This document shows, piece by piece, positions 1 to 7,693 of a DNA stretch of 64,000 nucleotides. The stretch covers positions 1 through 64,000 of the forward strand of contig NZ_RQXW01000013.1 in the NCBI RefSeq assembly GCF_003957515.1. Direction: 5' to 3'. The translations under genes were made by a program, and so were the position numbers. Below the pieces are notes generated by a model. That model searched no databases and had not been told where the DNA came from. It saw only the letters and a program-made list of their open reading frames with translations. Within the stretch, counting starts at the first letter, position 1. Each line of letters begins with the position of its first letter. The stretch comes from Amphritea opalescens (GTDB lineage Bacteria > Pseudomonadota > Gammaproteobacteria > Pseudomonadales > Balneatricaceae).

Positions 1-267
1 AGTGTAAAAGGAGGTTCTCGTATCAGTAAGGCGGGAAATGCATACTTAAGATCAGCACTTTATATGCCGGCATTGTCAGCAGCCCGTCACGATGAGAATG
101 CTCGTGAATTTAGAGAGCGACTGGTTGCTAGAGGAAAAACGAAGCTGCAGGCTAACGTGGCTATCATGCGTAAGTATTTAACGGGGTTATGGACTGCTTA
201 CCGTCAATGCCAAGCTTTTGATTCTGACAAATTATTCAATTTCAGTGAAAAAAAGCTTGAGCATTAA
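1..267 (+). CDS. IS110-family transposase, C-terminal part (5' end outside window)
   Basis: The reading frame is open from the first base and ends with TAA at 265-267, giving 88 residues of a protein whose N-terminal part lies outside the window. The visible part has the helix-rich 'Transposase_20' look of IS110/IS1111 transposases: a GGSRISKAGNAYLRSALY-like stretch, then a basic segment and a terminal LTGLWTAYR. In this family the N-terminal DEDD RuvC-like domain cuts DNA and the C-terminal domain carries the catalytic serine; neither can be checked here. The first ATG is at 64 but the frame is conserved upstream of it, so that ATG is not the start. REP-like repeats follow directly. The family call is fairly sure; whether the copy is intact cannot be known. 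Confidence 0.8.
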   Translation, partial: SVKGGSRISKAGNAYLRSALYMPALSAARHDENAREFRERLVARGKTKLQANVAIMRKYLTGLWTAYRQCQAFDSDKLFNFSEKKLEH

Positions 268-310
268 CAGAGTATCTACATTAACAGCCAACATGGCTTC
301 AGATTTCCTT

Positions 311-334
311 GTGGGAGCTGCCTCTGGCGGCGAT
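311..334 (+). repeat. REP-like palindrome, copy 1
   Basis: A 24-base unit starts GTGGGAG and folds as GCTGCC-TCT-GGCGGC, a 6-bp stem with one G-T pair and a TCT loop. The GTGGGAG head and short stem resemble Pseudomonas-type REP sequences. It is one of three copies within 150 bases downstream of the IS110 fragment. Confidence 0.6.
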
Positions 335-378
335 AACTGTTTGGTTATATCGGTGCGGGTTGTTTCTGACAGTGCCTT

Positions 379-402
379 ATCGCCTCTAGAAGGGGCTCCT
401 AC
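379..402 (-). repeat. REP-like palindrome, copy 2 (inverted, diverged)
   Basis: Read on the minus strand, this unit starts GTAGGAG and ends GGCGAT. It matches copy 1 at 18 of 24 positions and keeps the TCT loop, with one mismatch in the stem. Its inverted orientation between two direct copies is typical of REP clusters. Confidence 0.5.
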
Positions 403-433
403 ATCACTGCGAACTATGGCTCAAAATCCTGCT

Positions 434-457
434 GTGGGAGTCGCCTCTGGCGGCGAT
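434..457 (+). repeat. REP-like palindrome, copy 3
   Basis: The sequence is GTGGGAG followed by TCGCC-TCT-GGCGG and CGAT. It differs from copy 1 only at two adjacent bases, and the stem with the TCT loop is retained. Confidence 0.6.
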
Positions 458-531
458 ATTATGAGGTTTTGGCATATTATCTAACAGCTATGATGCGGTT
501 CGCACAGCTCACCGCATCCTACGATAGGCGA

Positions 532-2289
532 CTATACGGCCGCCTGTTGTGACGTATTATCACTAATCACCTTGGCGCTAGCGAATTCAACCGCTTCTGC
601 CAGCGTTGGGGTGAAGACCAGCTTCTGATCGATCGGCTTGAGTCCTGCTTTGGCGATATTCTTCAATGGTTGAAACTGCAGGTCAGCGATAATCACAAAG
701 GTGTTCGCTTGAAATTTCTCGTCCAGAAAATGGTTGAGCGACGATAATCCACCGGCATCCAAGATCGGCACCGCATCCATGTAGAGCACGATATGACGCT
801 TATCCTTAGAGATCTCCAGTATCTCCGAGAAAATCCGGTCGGCAGCGGCAAAGAACAGCGGTCCGCTAATTTTATAGACTCCCCAATCGGCGGGTAACGT
901 CTCGGGCACGTGTTTTCTGTTATCGCTTACGTCAGTCACCCGTGTCATCTGCGCAATATCACGCATAAAGAGTATCGATGCGAGGATAATACCGAAGGAG
1001 ATCGCGACGACCATATCGATCATGACCGTCAGTGAAAAACAGGTGACGAGCACGAGAATGTCACTGGTTGGGGCTTTTTTCAGTAACGAGACCACTTTAG
1101 GTGCTTCACTCATGTTCCAAGCGACCATCAGTAGCATCGCAGCCATAGAAGCCATTGGGATATAAGCTAACCAAGGGGCCAGAATTAATAAGCTGGCAAG
1201 TACCACGAGTCCATGTATCACACCGGCAATGGGTGATTTTGCCCCCGCACGATAGTTGGCCGCTGAACGAGCGATGGCGGCGGTGGCGGTGATACCACCA
1301 AACCATGGGGTGATGATATTACCGATACCCTGACCGAGTAACTCGACGTTCGAGTGGTGGCGGGTGCCGCTCATGCCGTCGAGTACCACGGCACAAAGCA
1401 GGGATTCAATGGCGCCGAGCATGGCGATTGAGAAGGCGATCGGAATCAGCTCGGATAGCTTGTGGAAATCCCAGTCGATCAGTTCACCATCAGGGCCGGG
1501 TTGTAGCCATGGCCAGTTGAATTCGGGCAGTGCGGGTGGAATGCCTTGTCCGACGGTGCCATCGAGTAACTCATAGCTGAAACGGGAGCCAATAGTCTGT
1601 ATATCAGCGCCGGTTGAGATTAATACCAGTGACAGAAGTACGCCGATGGCAACGGCCGGCAGGTGGCCTGGAATAGGTATACGTAGCCGAGGCCACAGTA
1701 ATAAAACGATCAGGGTGGTGGCACCAATAGCGAACTCAGGCAGGATAAAGGTAGGCAACGCTTGGCCGAGTGCGACGACCTTATCGATATACTTTTCTGG
1801 CATCTCTTCTAACTGAAGTCCCAGAAAATCCTTCATCTGCAGGGTGGCGATCACCACCGCGATACCGGATGTGAAGCCGAGGGTAACCGGCTCTGGAATA
1901 TATTCGATTAGTCTGCCTAAGCGGCTCAAGGCCATGATAATCATCATGATGCCCGCCATCAGAGAGGCGATGAGCAACCCGCTGAGCCCGTACTGTTGGG
2001 CTACAGGGTAGAGAATCACGACAAAGGCGGCGGTTGGGCCTGAGATGCTATAACGCGAGCCACCGGTGATAGGGATCAGTATTCCGGCAATAATGGCGGT
2101 ATAGAGCCCGTATTGTGGTGGAATACCACTGGCTATCGCTAAGGCCATCGATAGGGGGATGGCGATGATGCCAACGGTGATACCGGCCATGATATCGCGA
2201 TAAAGATCGGCGACACCGTAACCCTCCCTAAAGGTTTCACGTAAGGCGCTAAAAGGTTGAATGCTGTGCAGATGTAAACGATGCGACAT
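532..2289 (-). CDS. SulP-family sulfate/anion permease with C-terminal STAS domain
   Basis: A 585-residue inner-membrane carrier of the SulP (SLC26-like) family, which moves sulfate, bicarbonate or other anions with H+ or Na+. About residues 25-430 are hydrophobic membrane segments with the family's N-terminal pattern (GITVGIIAIPLSMALAIASG). The last ~130 residues form a STAS domain with the DAGGLSSL motif. An ATG at 2394 would add 35 residues (MLHIVTTPLSR...) of non-family sequence, so the ATG at 2289, which begins MSHRLHLHSIQ and has a weak AAGAG upstream, is preferred. The gene is divergent from a small RHH regulator, and two palindromes lie between them. The transported anion cannot be told from sequence; bicarbonate and sulfate are both possible. 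Confidence 0.9.
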   Translation of the reverse strand: MSHRLHLHSIQPFSALRETFREGYGVADLYRDIMAGITVGIIAIPLSMALAIASGIPPQYGLYTAIIAGILIPITGGSRYSISGPTAAFVVILYPVAQQYGLSGLLIASLMAGIMMIIMALSRLGRLIEYIPEPVTLGFTSGIAVVIATLQMKDFLGLQLEEMPEKYIDKVVALGQALPTFILPEFAIGATTLIVLLLWPRLRIPIPGHLPAVAIGVLLSLVLISTGADIQTIGSRFSYELLDGTVGQGIPPALPEFNWPWLQPGPDGELIDWDFHKLSELIPIAFSIAMLGAIESLLCAVVLDGMSGTRHHSNVELLGQGIGNIITPWFGGITATAAIARSAANYRAGAKSPIAGVIHGLVVLASLLILAPWLAYIPMASMAAMLLMVAWNMSEAPKVVSLLKKAPTSDILVLVTCFSLTVMIDMVVAISFGIILASILFMRDIAQMTRVTDVSDNRKHVPETLPADWGVYKISGPLFFAAADRIFSEILEISKDKRHIVLYMDAVPILDAGGLSSLNHFLDEKFQANTFVIIADLQFQPLKNIAKAGLKPIDQKLVFTPTLAEAVEFASAKVISDNTSQQAAV

Positions 2290-2388
2290 GAACAATTGCT
2301 CTTGTAAGGCACGGCAGCTGACTGGCGGCTTTCCGGCCTGAAATGAGAAGTGGCCTCTGACTCTGCTGAGTGGGGTCGTTACAATATG

Positions 2389-2437
2389 TAACATTACATG
2401 TTAACTGCTATATAAATCAATGTTAATATGATTAACA
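2389..2437. promoter_or_regulatory. Two palindromes in the sulP/RHH divergent region (candidate operators)
   Basis: Two perfect inverted repeats share a TAACA/TGTTA half-site: TAACAT-tac-ATGTTA at 2389-2403 and TGTTAAT-atg-ATTAACA at 2421-2437. They lie between the permease start and the ribbon-helix-helix gene. RHH proteins usually bind such short symmetric sites and autoregulate, so binding by the neighbouring protein is inferred. Confidence 0.5.
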
Positions 2438-2459
2438 TAAACTCAGTTAAGGAATGGTA

Positions 2460-2654
2460 ATGGAGCAGAGAACGGCGAGATTGACACTGTTGATTGATCC
2501 CAAAAAGAAAGCGACCTTTGAGAAGCTTTGCAGTGCAGATGACGTCACCCCTTCACAGATGGTGCGTAAATTGATTCGTGATTATATCGAAGAGAAGCTC
2601 GGGCCTGATTGGCGGGACGAGGTATTTAGTCAAGAGAAAGACAGCCAGTCTTGA
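2460..2654 (+). CDS. Ribbon-helix-helix (CopG/Arc-type) DNA-binding protein
   Basis: A 64-residue protein. The N-terminal strand TARLTLLID is followed by helices with the TPSQMVRKLIRDYIEE pattern, which is the RHH fold; the C-terminal tail is acidic. Two ATGs compete. The one at 2454 touches the AAGGA at 2449-2453, leaving no spacing, while the one at 2460 has a 6-base spacer, so 2460 is chosen. RHH proteins bind DNA as dimers through the N-terminal beta strand. No toxin-like partner gene follows, so this looks like a stand-alone regulator, plausibly of itself and the divergent SulP permease through the two palindromes upstream. Confidence 0.75.
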   Translation: MEQRTARLTLLIDPKKKATFEKLCSADDVTPSQMVRKLIRDYIEEKLGPDWRDEVFSQEKDSQS

Positions 2655-2743
2655 GTCGGTAATGGCAGTCGATGGATCTACTATCAGGTTATAAACAGAA
2701 ACAGTGTCACAAGACTGTGTGTAACTCGAGGATAACTCTCTGA

Positions 2744-2764
2744 AAGCCCCTTGTTACGGGGCTT
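2744..2764 (+). terminator. Weak hairpin after the RHH gene
   Basis: AAGCCCC and GGGGCTT pair around a 7-base loop. The run of T expected of an intrinsic terminator is missing, so its role is uncertain. Confidence 0.3.
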
Positions 2765-2852
2765 CCCATCGGTGGGTTAAAATTCGTTCAGCGTCCTGTT
2801 TCTGTCTATTTTTCAATCGCTTATTATGATGTTTTGAATGTTTTTTGAGCAG

Positions 2853-3287
2853 TTATTCGACGACTTTCATAATGCTATCTTTAAATTTTTCAGGAACCGG
2901 TACGACTTTTCCGGCACTGTAATCAAAAAAGACAATACCGGTCTTCACATGGGCCATCTCGACAGCGGTTTTCTTGTTGCTGAGTAGGTAATAGATATCA
3001 CAGCCATATTTATTAAAATCACCCACGGTGACATCGATCTGCACCAGATCGCCATGAAAGCCTTCAGCTTTATACACAATGGCGGAATCGGTCATAATAA
3101 TGCCACGGCCTTCGATATCCAGTTCGGTGTAGTTACGAGATTTTAGGTAGCGTAGGCGGGCTTCGTGTACGATTGATAACACAGAATCGTTGCTGAGATG
3201 ACCAGCGTAGTTAATATCACGAATCTGCACGGGAATTTCGGTGGTAAAGCTATAATTCTCGGGCATATCAATTTTGATACGTGCCAT
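2853..3287 (-). CDS. Hotdog-fold acyl-CoA thioesterase (4HBT family)
   Basis: A 144-residue cytoplasmic protein of the 4-hydroxybenzoyl-CoA thioesterase/FadM-like group, which hydrolyses acyl-CoA thioesters. RDINYAGHLSND at residues 23-34 is the usual catalytic-helix region, with Asp24 and His30 in the active-site positions. The frame can be extended upstream by 92 residues, but that stretch is Pro- and Cys-rich with no family match. The ATG at 3287 has AGGAG eight bases upstream and gives the normal length. It is divergent from the methyltransferase at 3359. Substrate unknown. Confidence 0.8.
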   Translation of the reverse strand: MARIKIDMPENYSFTTEIPVQIRDINYAGHLSNDSVLSIVHEARLRYLKSRNYTELDIEGRGIIMTDSAIVYKAEGFHGDLVQIDVTVGDFNKYGCDIYYLLSNKKTAVEMAHVKTGIVFFDYSAGKVVPVPEKFKDSIMKVVE

Positions 3288-3358
3288 AGGTAAAACTCCT
3301 GTAAAACAAAATAAAGCAACGCAGTTGCAACAAACAACAGAATAGTGGAAGCCGAGCG

Positions 3359-4003
3359 ATGAGTCTACGCAGTTATAACCCCTATTATCGTTGGCTATTT
3401 CCCTGGCTGTTGGATCGTGTATCTGCCGCGGTTGCCGATGAACGCAGTGATCTATTAGGTTTGGCGCAGGGGGTGGTGTTAGAAATAGGTGCGGGAACCG
3501 GCAGTAGCTTTCACTGTTATCCTGCGGCTGTGGATAAACTCGTTGCGTTGGAACCGGATACATCTGTGATGCAGTTGGCGCATAAGCAGCTGAGCAAAAT
3601 GCCCGCAGCGATACAGGCTAAAACTCAATTACTGCTGGCGGATGCGGAAGCCATTCCATTAGCGGATAACAGTGTCGACACCTTAGTCTCTTTTTTGGTG
3701 CTCTGTTCGGTTCCGCACCCAGAGCATGCGTTAGCGGAGATGCGGCGGGTGCTGAAAGCGGATGGCCAGCTACTGTTTTTTGAGCATGTATTGGCTGATG
3801 ACCCTGCCGTGCAGCGCTGGCAGCATCGCCTTAATCCTTTATGGCATCGTTGTGCGGGAGGCTGTCAATTAAACCGAGAAACGGCTCAATTGATCCAGCA
3901 GGCTGGCTTTAGTTTGCCCACCTACCAACGTTATCAACATCGATCCTTCCCCCGTTTAGTGGGTCAGCTGATCAGTGGGCGGGCGGTTAAAACCAACGAC
4001 TAG
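3359..4003 (+). CDS. Class I SAM-dependent methyltransferase, METTL7-like
   Basis: A 214-residue methyltransferase. SAM-binding motif I is [11 protein letters not shown] (residues 40-50), an acidic LALEPD follows, and motif IV-like [13 protein letters not shown] is present. The second half ([27 protein letters not shown]) resembles the METTL7/thiol-methyltransferase group of Methyltransf_11 proteins; this is recalled similarity, not a search. The substrate could be a small thiol or a lipid. Its stop overlaps the stop of the convergent bioA by four bases, so no terminator lies between them. The ATG start has only a weak GGAAG upstream. Confidence 0.75.
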   Translation: MSLRSYNPYYRWLFPWLLDRVSAAVADERSDLLGLAQGVVLEIGAGTGSSFHCYPAAVDKLVALEPDTSVMQLAHKQLSKMPAAIQAKTQLLLADAEAIPLADNSVDTLVSFLVLCSVPHPEHALAEMRRVLKADGQLLFFEHVLADDPAVQRWQHRLNPLWHRCAGGCQLNRETAQLIQQAGFSLPTYQRYQHRSFPRLVGQLISGRAVKTND

Positions 4004-5301
4004 GGGCTGTTGTGCGCCGTATGTTGCTGAATCACCGCGAATATTCCCGCGGTTAATGTTTCTAGGTCGTCATTGGACATGATGTAGGGCGGCATCACAT
4101 AGATTAATTTGCCAAATGGCCGAATCCAGATCCCCTGCTCGACAAACAGAGGTTGTATCTCAGCCGTAATGACTGGTTGCTTCATCTCAACCACGCCGAT
4201 GGCGCCGAGACATCGAACGTCGGCAACGGCGTCCAGATTCGCACAGGGGGCTAGGCCGGTTGTTAGCTGTTGTTCAATACGGGCAATATTCGTTTGCCAA
4301 TCCGATTCTCGCAGTAACTTGAGGCTAGCATTGGCTACCGCGCAGGCGAGCGGGTTACCCATAAACGTCGGCCCATGCATAAAGCAGCCTGCACCCCCAG
4401 CGGAGATGGTTTCAGCGATCTCAGCGGTGGTTAATGTGGCTGCTAGGGTCATATAACCCCCGGTAATCGCCTTGCCGAGACAGAGAATGTCGGGAATTAC
4501 CCCTGCATGATCACAGGCAAATAACTTTCCACTACGGCCGAAGCCGGTCGCGATTTCATCGGCAATCAGTAAAACATCATAGTGATCGCATAAGGCCCGT
4601 GCTTGTTTCAGGTATTCGGGGTGATAGAAGCGCATTCCCCCAGCTCCCTGAACAATGGGCTCGAGTATCAGCGCCGCGATCTCATCGTGGTGATCGGCCA
4701 TCAGTTGGCCCAGTTCGTCGCAATCACTCGGGTCCCAAGGTTGGCCATACTTAACCTGTGGCGCCGGTGCGAAAAACTGCTGGGGTAGCACGCCGTTAAA
4801 TATCTCATGCATGCCGTTGACGGGGTCACAAACGGACATCGCGCCAAAGGTATCACCGTGATAGCCGTTACGAATGGTGAGTAGCTTGTGCTTGGCGGGT
4901 TGACCTTTAGCATGCCAATACTGGATCGACATTTTCAGGGCTACTTCCACCGCGACAGAGCCAGAGTCGGCTAAGAATACCTTTTGCAGTGGTTCAGCCG
5001 TCATGTCGACGAGTTGGCGGCATAGTTCAATGGCGGGCTCATGGGTAAGACCGCCAAACATCACGTGGGATACTTGATCGATCTGGGCATGGGCAGCGGC
5101 ATTTAGCTCTTGGTGGTTATAGCCATGGATAGCCGACCACCAAGAAGCCATACCATCAATCAGCTCAGTGCCATCGGCCAAGGTTAACCGAACCCCCTTT
5201 GCCGATGCGATGGGGTAGGCCGCTGGAGGGTTGATCATTGACGAGTAGGGGTGCCAAATATGTTGCTGGTCAAAACGGATTTGATAGCTAGCGATACTCA
5301 T
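4000..5301 (-). CDS. bioA: Adenosylmethionine-8-amino-7-oxononanoate aminotransferase
   Basis: A 433-residue PLP enzyme that converts KAPA to DAPA in biotin synthesis, using SAM as amino donor. It shows the class III aminotransferase signature [19 protein letters not shown] and the PLP lysine in CLGKAITGG (Lys277). HIWHPYSSM near the N terminus is typical of BioA. The ATG at 5301 has GGAG seven bases upstream and is preferred over the ATG at 5325. The gene stands alone, about 5 kb from bioBFHCD and on the opposite strand; in E. coli bioA is divergent from bioB. No E. coli-type BirA box was found upstream. Confidence 0.95.
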   Translation of the reverse strand: MSIASYQIRFDQQHIWHPYSSMINPPAAYPIASAKGVRLTLADGTELIDGMASWWSAIHGYNHQELNAAAHAQIDQVSHVMFGGLTHEPAIELCRQLVDMTAEPLQKVFLADSGSVAVEVALKMSIQYWHAKGQPAKHKLLTIRNGYHGDTFGAMSVCDPVNGMHEIFNGVLPQQFFAPAPQVKYGQPWDPSDCDELGQLMADHHDEIAALILEPIVQGAGGMRFYHPEYLKQARALCDHYDVLLIADEIATGFGRSGKLFACDHAGVIPDILCLGKAITGGYMTLAATLTTAEIAETISAGGAGCFMHGPTFMGNPLACAVANASLKLLRESDWQTNIARIEQQLTTGLAPCANLDAVADVRCLGAIGVVEMKQPVITAEIQPLFVEQGIWIRPFGKLIYVMPPYIMSNDDLETLTAGIFAVIQQHTAHNSP

Positions 5302-5365
5302 GCGGATGCTCCGGTCAATGGCCACTGCAGTGCAGCGGAAGGTGATTTTTAGAAGATTTTTACAT

Positions 5366-5393
5366 AAAAAAAACGGGCTATTACAGCCCGTTT
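5366..5393 (-). terminator. Intrinsic terminator of the TehA-like gene
   Basis: A 9-bp stem AAACGGGCT/AGCCCGTTT has a 5-base loop and, read on the minus strand, is followed by eight T. It lies just after the TehA-like stop codon and before bioA. Confidence 0.85.
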
Positions 5394-5423
5394 CACAGTA
5401 GAAAGCAAATTGATGCAGAGGCT

Positions 5424-6398
5424 TTATTCTGGCACGCAGAACTCATTGCGGATCACCGCCAGTAGAGTGCGGAAGAACAGCAGTACGATAATGACACTAG
5501 AAAGAGCGATCAGTACTAGCGATAAATAGTAGAAAAAGGGCTGTCCCACCTGGCTATACATAATCTGAGCGGCGATAGCGGCGGCCGCCAATGGAAACGA
5601 ATAGGCCCACCAAGACATAAAGAACTGGATGCGGGTAAAGCGAGGCGCCTGAACCAGTAAGAGGATGACTAAAAACATGCCGGTGTAGAACAGCACTCGG
5701 GCAAAGTTATCCAGTTCACCATTGAGTTTCATATAAGCGATAAAACCAACGGCGGGCGGCGCAATGAGGATAAACATTGTTGGTAGCAGTTTCTGGGGGA
5801 TAGGATCATGGAAGATCATCCTATTGAGTACCAGTGTTTTTAAGACGATCCAGTACACAATGCCAATGGAGAAGAAGAACCAACTGATCTCGGTGTAGCC
5901 GTGTTCGACGCCTGCAATGGGTACCAGAATATTACCGACGACGGGGATAAACCAAGCGGGTGTCATGTGGATAACTTTAAACTTAGGATGGTGAATCCAT
6001 TGATTCAAAACGTAGACGGTGAGCAATAGGTGAATAACGCTACCGCAACTCCAGAGTATAAAGGATAGCTGCTTGGAGACATCCAGTGTGGCGACACTCA
6101 ACAGGATCATGCTGATACTAAACGCAGGAAAAAAGCTGAGCTTGATGGGGTGGTTAAACTCTTCTAATACGGCCGAGGTTTTTAGCATGATTTTTAAAAG
6201 GTAAACCAAGGCTAAGATCAAAAATAGGCAAGCGGTCAGTATTAGTAAGATATGCCCAATAATGGGTGGCGTGGAAAAAACATGGCTGGATTTTTCCCAG
6301 ACCAGCGTCAAACCGGTCATGCCCATAATCATGGCGAAAAAAGTGATAGGAAAGTGCTGTAATCTAGATGCACTTGTCTGTTCTGGTTGGTGACTCAT
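5424..6398 (-). CDS. TehA/SLAC1-family (TDT) anion channel or transporter
   Basis: A 324-residue, almost wholly hydrophobic protein with about ten predicted membrane helices, opening with [18 protein letters not shown], the typical start of the tellurite-resistance/dicarboxylate transporter (TDT) family that includes TehA and plant SLAC1. Members conduct or export anions. The ATG at 6398 (MSHQPEQ) has GGGA nine bases upstream; the ATG at 6428 would add ten residues without a better ribosome site. It ends in a strong terminator and is probably monocistronic. The substrate cannot be assigned; the tellurite name is historical. Confidence 0.85.
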   Translation of the reverse strand: MSHQPEQTSASRLQHFPITFFAMIMGMTGLTLVWEKSSHVFSTPPIIGHILLILTACLFLILALVYLLKIMLKTSAVLEEFNHPIKLSFFPAFSISMILLSVATLDVSKQLSFILWSCGSVIHLLLTVYVLNQWIHHPKFKVIHMTPAWFIPVVGNILVPIAGVEHGYTEISWFFFSIGIVYWIVLKTLVLNRMIFHDPIPQKLLPTMFILIAPPAVGFIAYMKLNGELDNFARVLFYTGMFLVILLLVQAPRFTRIQFFMSWWAYSFPLAAAAIAAQIMYSQVGQPFFYYLSLVLIALSSVIIVLLFFRTLLAVIRNEFCVPE

Positions 6399-6680
6399 GT
6401 AATCATATCCCAAAGATTCACTGATCAAGGTGCTAGCTGCGTGGCTGTTTGAGTACGGCAGTGCTCAGTAGGCCAAGGCTCAAGAACTTTACAATAGTGG
6501 AGCTTATCTTAAAACTAGAGAATTCTGTTTAAAATAATCGCTTCTAAAGCTCGGTTAGCACGGTCTGTTGGAAACGCTATCTAAATTTATGTATTAGATA
6601 GTTCTAATATAATAGGCGATTCAGGGATAAAAATCGAATTAAATAAAAAGCACTTTCAGTGTTGTTTCAGTTAACGCTTC

Positions 6681-6864
6681 TATAGTGTTTTCAACGGAAC
6701 AGAATGCAGGCAGCGCCAGCAACTGTTTCCTCCCGTGACCCGAGCCGAACATAAGCCAAAATGTCTGCTCACATTGCTTATGTTTAGTTTGATCTCGGTG
6801 ATTGTTTTGTGTGTTTTTAAGGTTAGTTTTCTCTCTTTTGCAGCGCTTGGCGCTGCTTTTTTTT
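6681..6864 (+). ncRNA. Candidate structured small RNA (three hairpins and terminator)
   Basis: This intergenic stretch lies between two minus-strand genes but has plus-strand transcript features. A TATAGT -10-like box is at 6681-6686. Hairpin 1 spans 6696-6730 (GGAACAG with CTGTTTCC, and an inner GCaGGC/GCCaGC). Hairpin 2 spans 6748-6784 (AACATAAGC with GCTTATGTT, then AATGT with ACATT around CTGCTC), and CCGAG/CTCGG at 6740-6744 and 6794-6798 can enclose it. The last stem, GCAGCGC-ttg-GCGCTGC at 6840-6856, is followed by eight T. No plus-strand ORF uses this terminator. The -35 box is weak. No known RNA family was recognised. Confidence 0.5.
6840..6864 (+). terminator. Plus-strand intrinsic terminator
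   Basis: A perfect 7-bp stem GCAGCGC/GCGCTGC with a TTG loop is followed by eight T. Its direction fits only a plus-strand transcript, and no plus-strand protein gene lies upstream. Confidence 0.85.
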
Positions 6865-6873
6865 ATCTGTCAT

Positions 6874-7608
6874 TTAGGCTTTGAGGTCGTCATCGGGGTT
6901 GATGTCGATCTGTGAGACAAGGATCGCCTGTGCGTTGACCTCCCAGCGGATGTTGAGATCATGCAGGCGAATACCATAGGTGCGTTGCTGTGCTTTTTGT
7001 TTATGGTAAGCCGGGCGAGGATCGCAGCGTAATACCTCTTCAATCTGCTGTTGTAGGGGTTGCTTTAACCTGTTGCTATGTCGTTCGAGGGCGGCCTGTG
7101 CAGTAGCAGAGAACTGTACGGGTAGCTTTAGCATATCGATCTGCGGGGCGATATCGTACTCGGCCTGCGGCAGACTATCGGAATAGGGTAAGTATGGTTT
7201 GATATCCACGATAGGGGTTTGATCCAGCAGATCCGCGCCACTAACATCTAGAAACACCTGTGAACCTTCGCAACGTATTCCCTCCAGCTTCACCGGGGAT
7301 AAGCCAATGGGGTTTGGGCGAAACGGTGATCGGGATGCGAATACCCCCAGTTTTTCGTTGCCGCCGAGTCGCGGAGGCCTAACCAGCGGTGACCAGCCCT
7401 TATCGACGCAGGCGCTGAAGATAAACAGCAGCCAAATATGACTGCACTGCTCCAGCCCTCTAACCGCATCGGCACTATTGTAGGGTGGCAGGAGCTCAAC
7501 CGTTGCTGTCATCGAGACCGCCAGCCCAGGCTGCCTCGGAATGCCGAACTTTTCTTTATAGCCGCTATGGATAATGGCAATGGGTTCAAATACTAACGGT
7601 GAGCTCAT
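6874..7608 (-). CDS. trmO: tRNA t6A37 N6-methyltransferase (TsaA/YaeB family)
   Basis: A 244-residue enzyme that methylates N6-threonylcarbamoyladenosine at position 37 of some tRNAs, using SAM. The family signs are FEPIAIIHSGYKEKFGIPRQPGL at the start, LEQCSHIWLLFIF, FASRSPFRPNPIGLSPVKL and LDVSGADLLDQTPIVDIKPYLPYSDS. The C-terminal ~80 residues form the second domain seen in proteobacterial members, and the length is normal. It lies downstream of the Na/Pi cotransporter on the same strand with an 85-base gap. Confidence 0.92.
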   Translation of the reverse strand: MSSPLVFEPIAIIHSGYKEKFGIPRQPGLAVSMTATVELLPPYNSADAVRGLEQCSHIWLLFIFSACVDKGWSPLVRPPRLGGNEKLGVFASRSPFRPNPIGLSPVKLEGIRCEGSQVFLDVSGADLLDQTPIVDIKPYLPYSDSLPQAEYDIAPQIDMLKLPVQFSATAQAALERHSNRLKQPLQQQIEEVLRCDPRPAYHKQKAQQRTYGIRLHDLNIRWEVNAQAILVSQIDINPDDDLKA

Positions 7609-7693
7609 ATTTTGATATCGGTGACGGTGAAAAAAATAACATCGGCGCGGTTATTTGGGCGGATGTTGGCTTGGGGCTATTTTGCCCTCTGTA

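Noticed and set aside
218-484. 88-residue plus-strand ORF across the REP-like repeats
   Set aside because: It runs through repeat DNA, has no ribosome site and no recognisable protein features.
2290-2394. N-terminal extension of the SulP permease
   Set aside because: The 35 extra residues do not look like the family and overlap a palindrome; the internal ATG fits better.
3288-3563. 92-residue extension of the thioesterase
   Set aside because: It overlaps the divergent methyltransferase start and has no family features, and a good AGGAG is at the internal start.
5323-5332. CACTGCAGTG palindrome upstream of bioA
   Set aside because: Only ten bases, no second copy and no link to a known biotin regulator site.
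6681-6864. Match to 6S, SRP or cobalamin-riboswitch RNA
   Set aside because: Key conserved sequences of these families are missing, and the terminator is separate from any 5'-3' end pairing.
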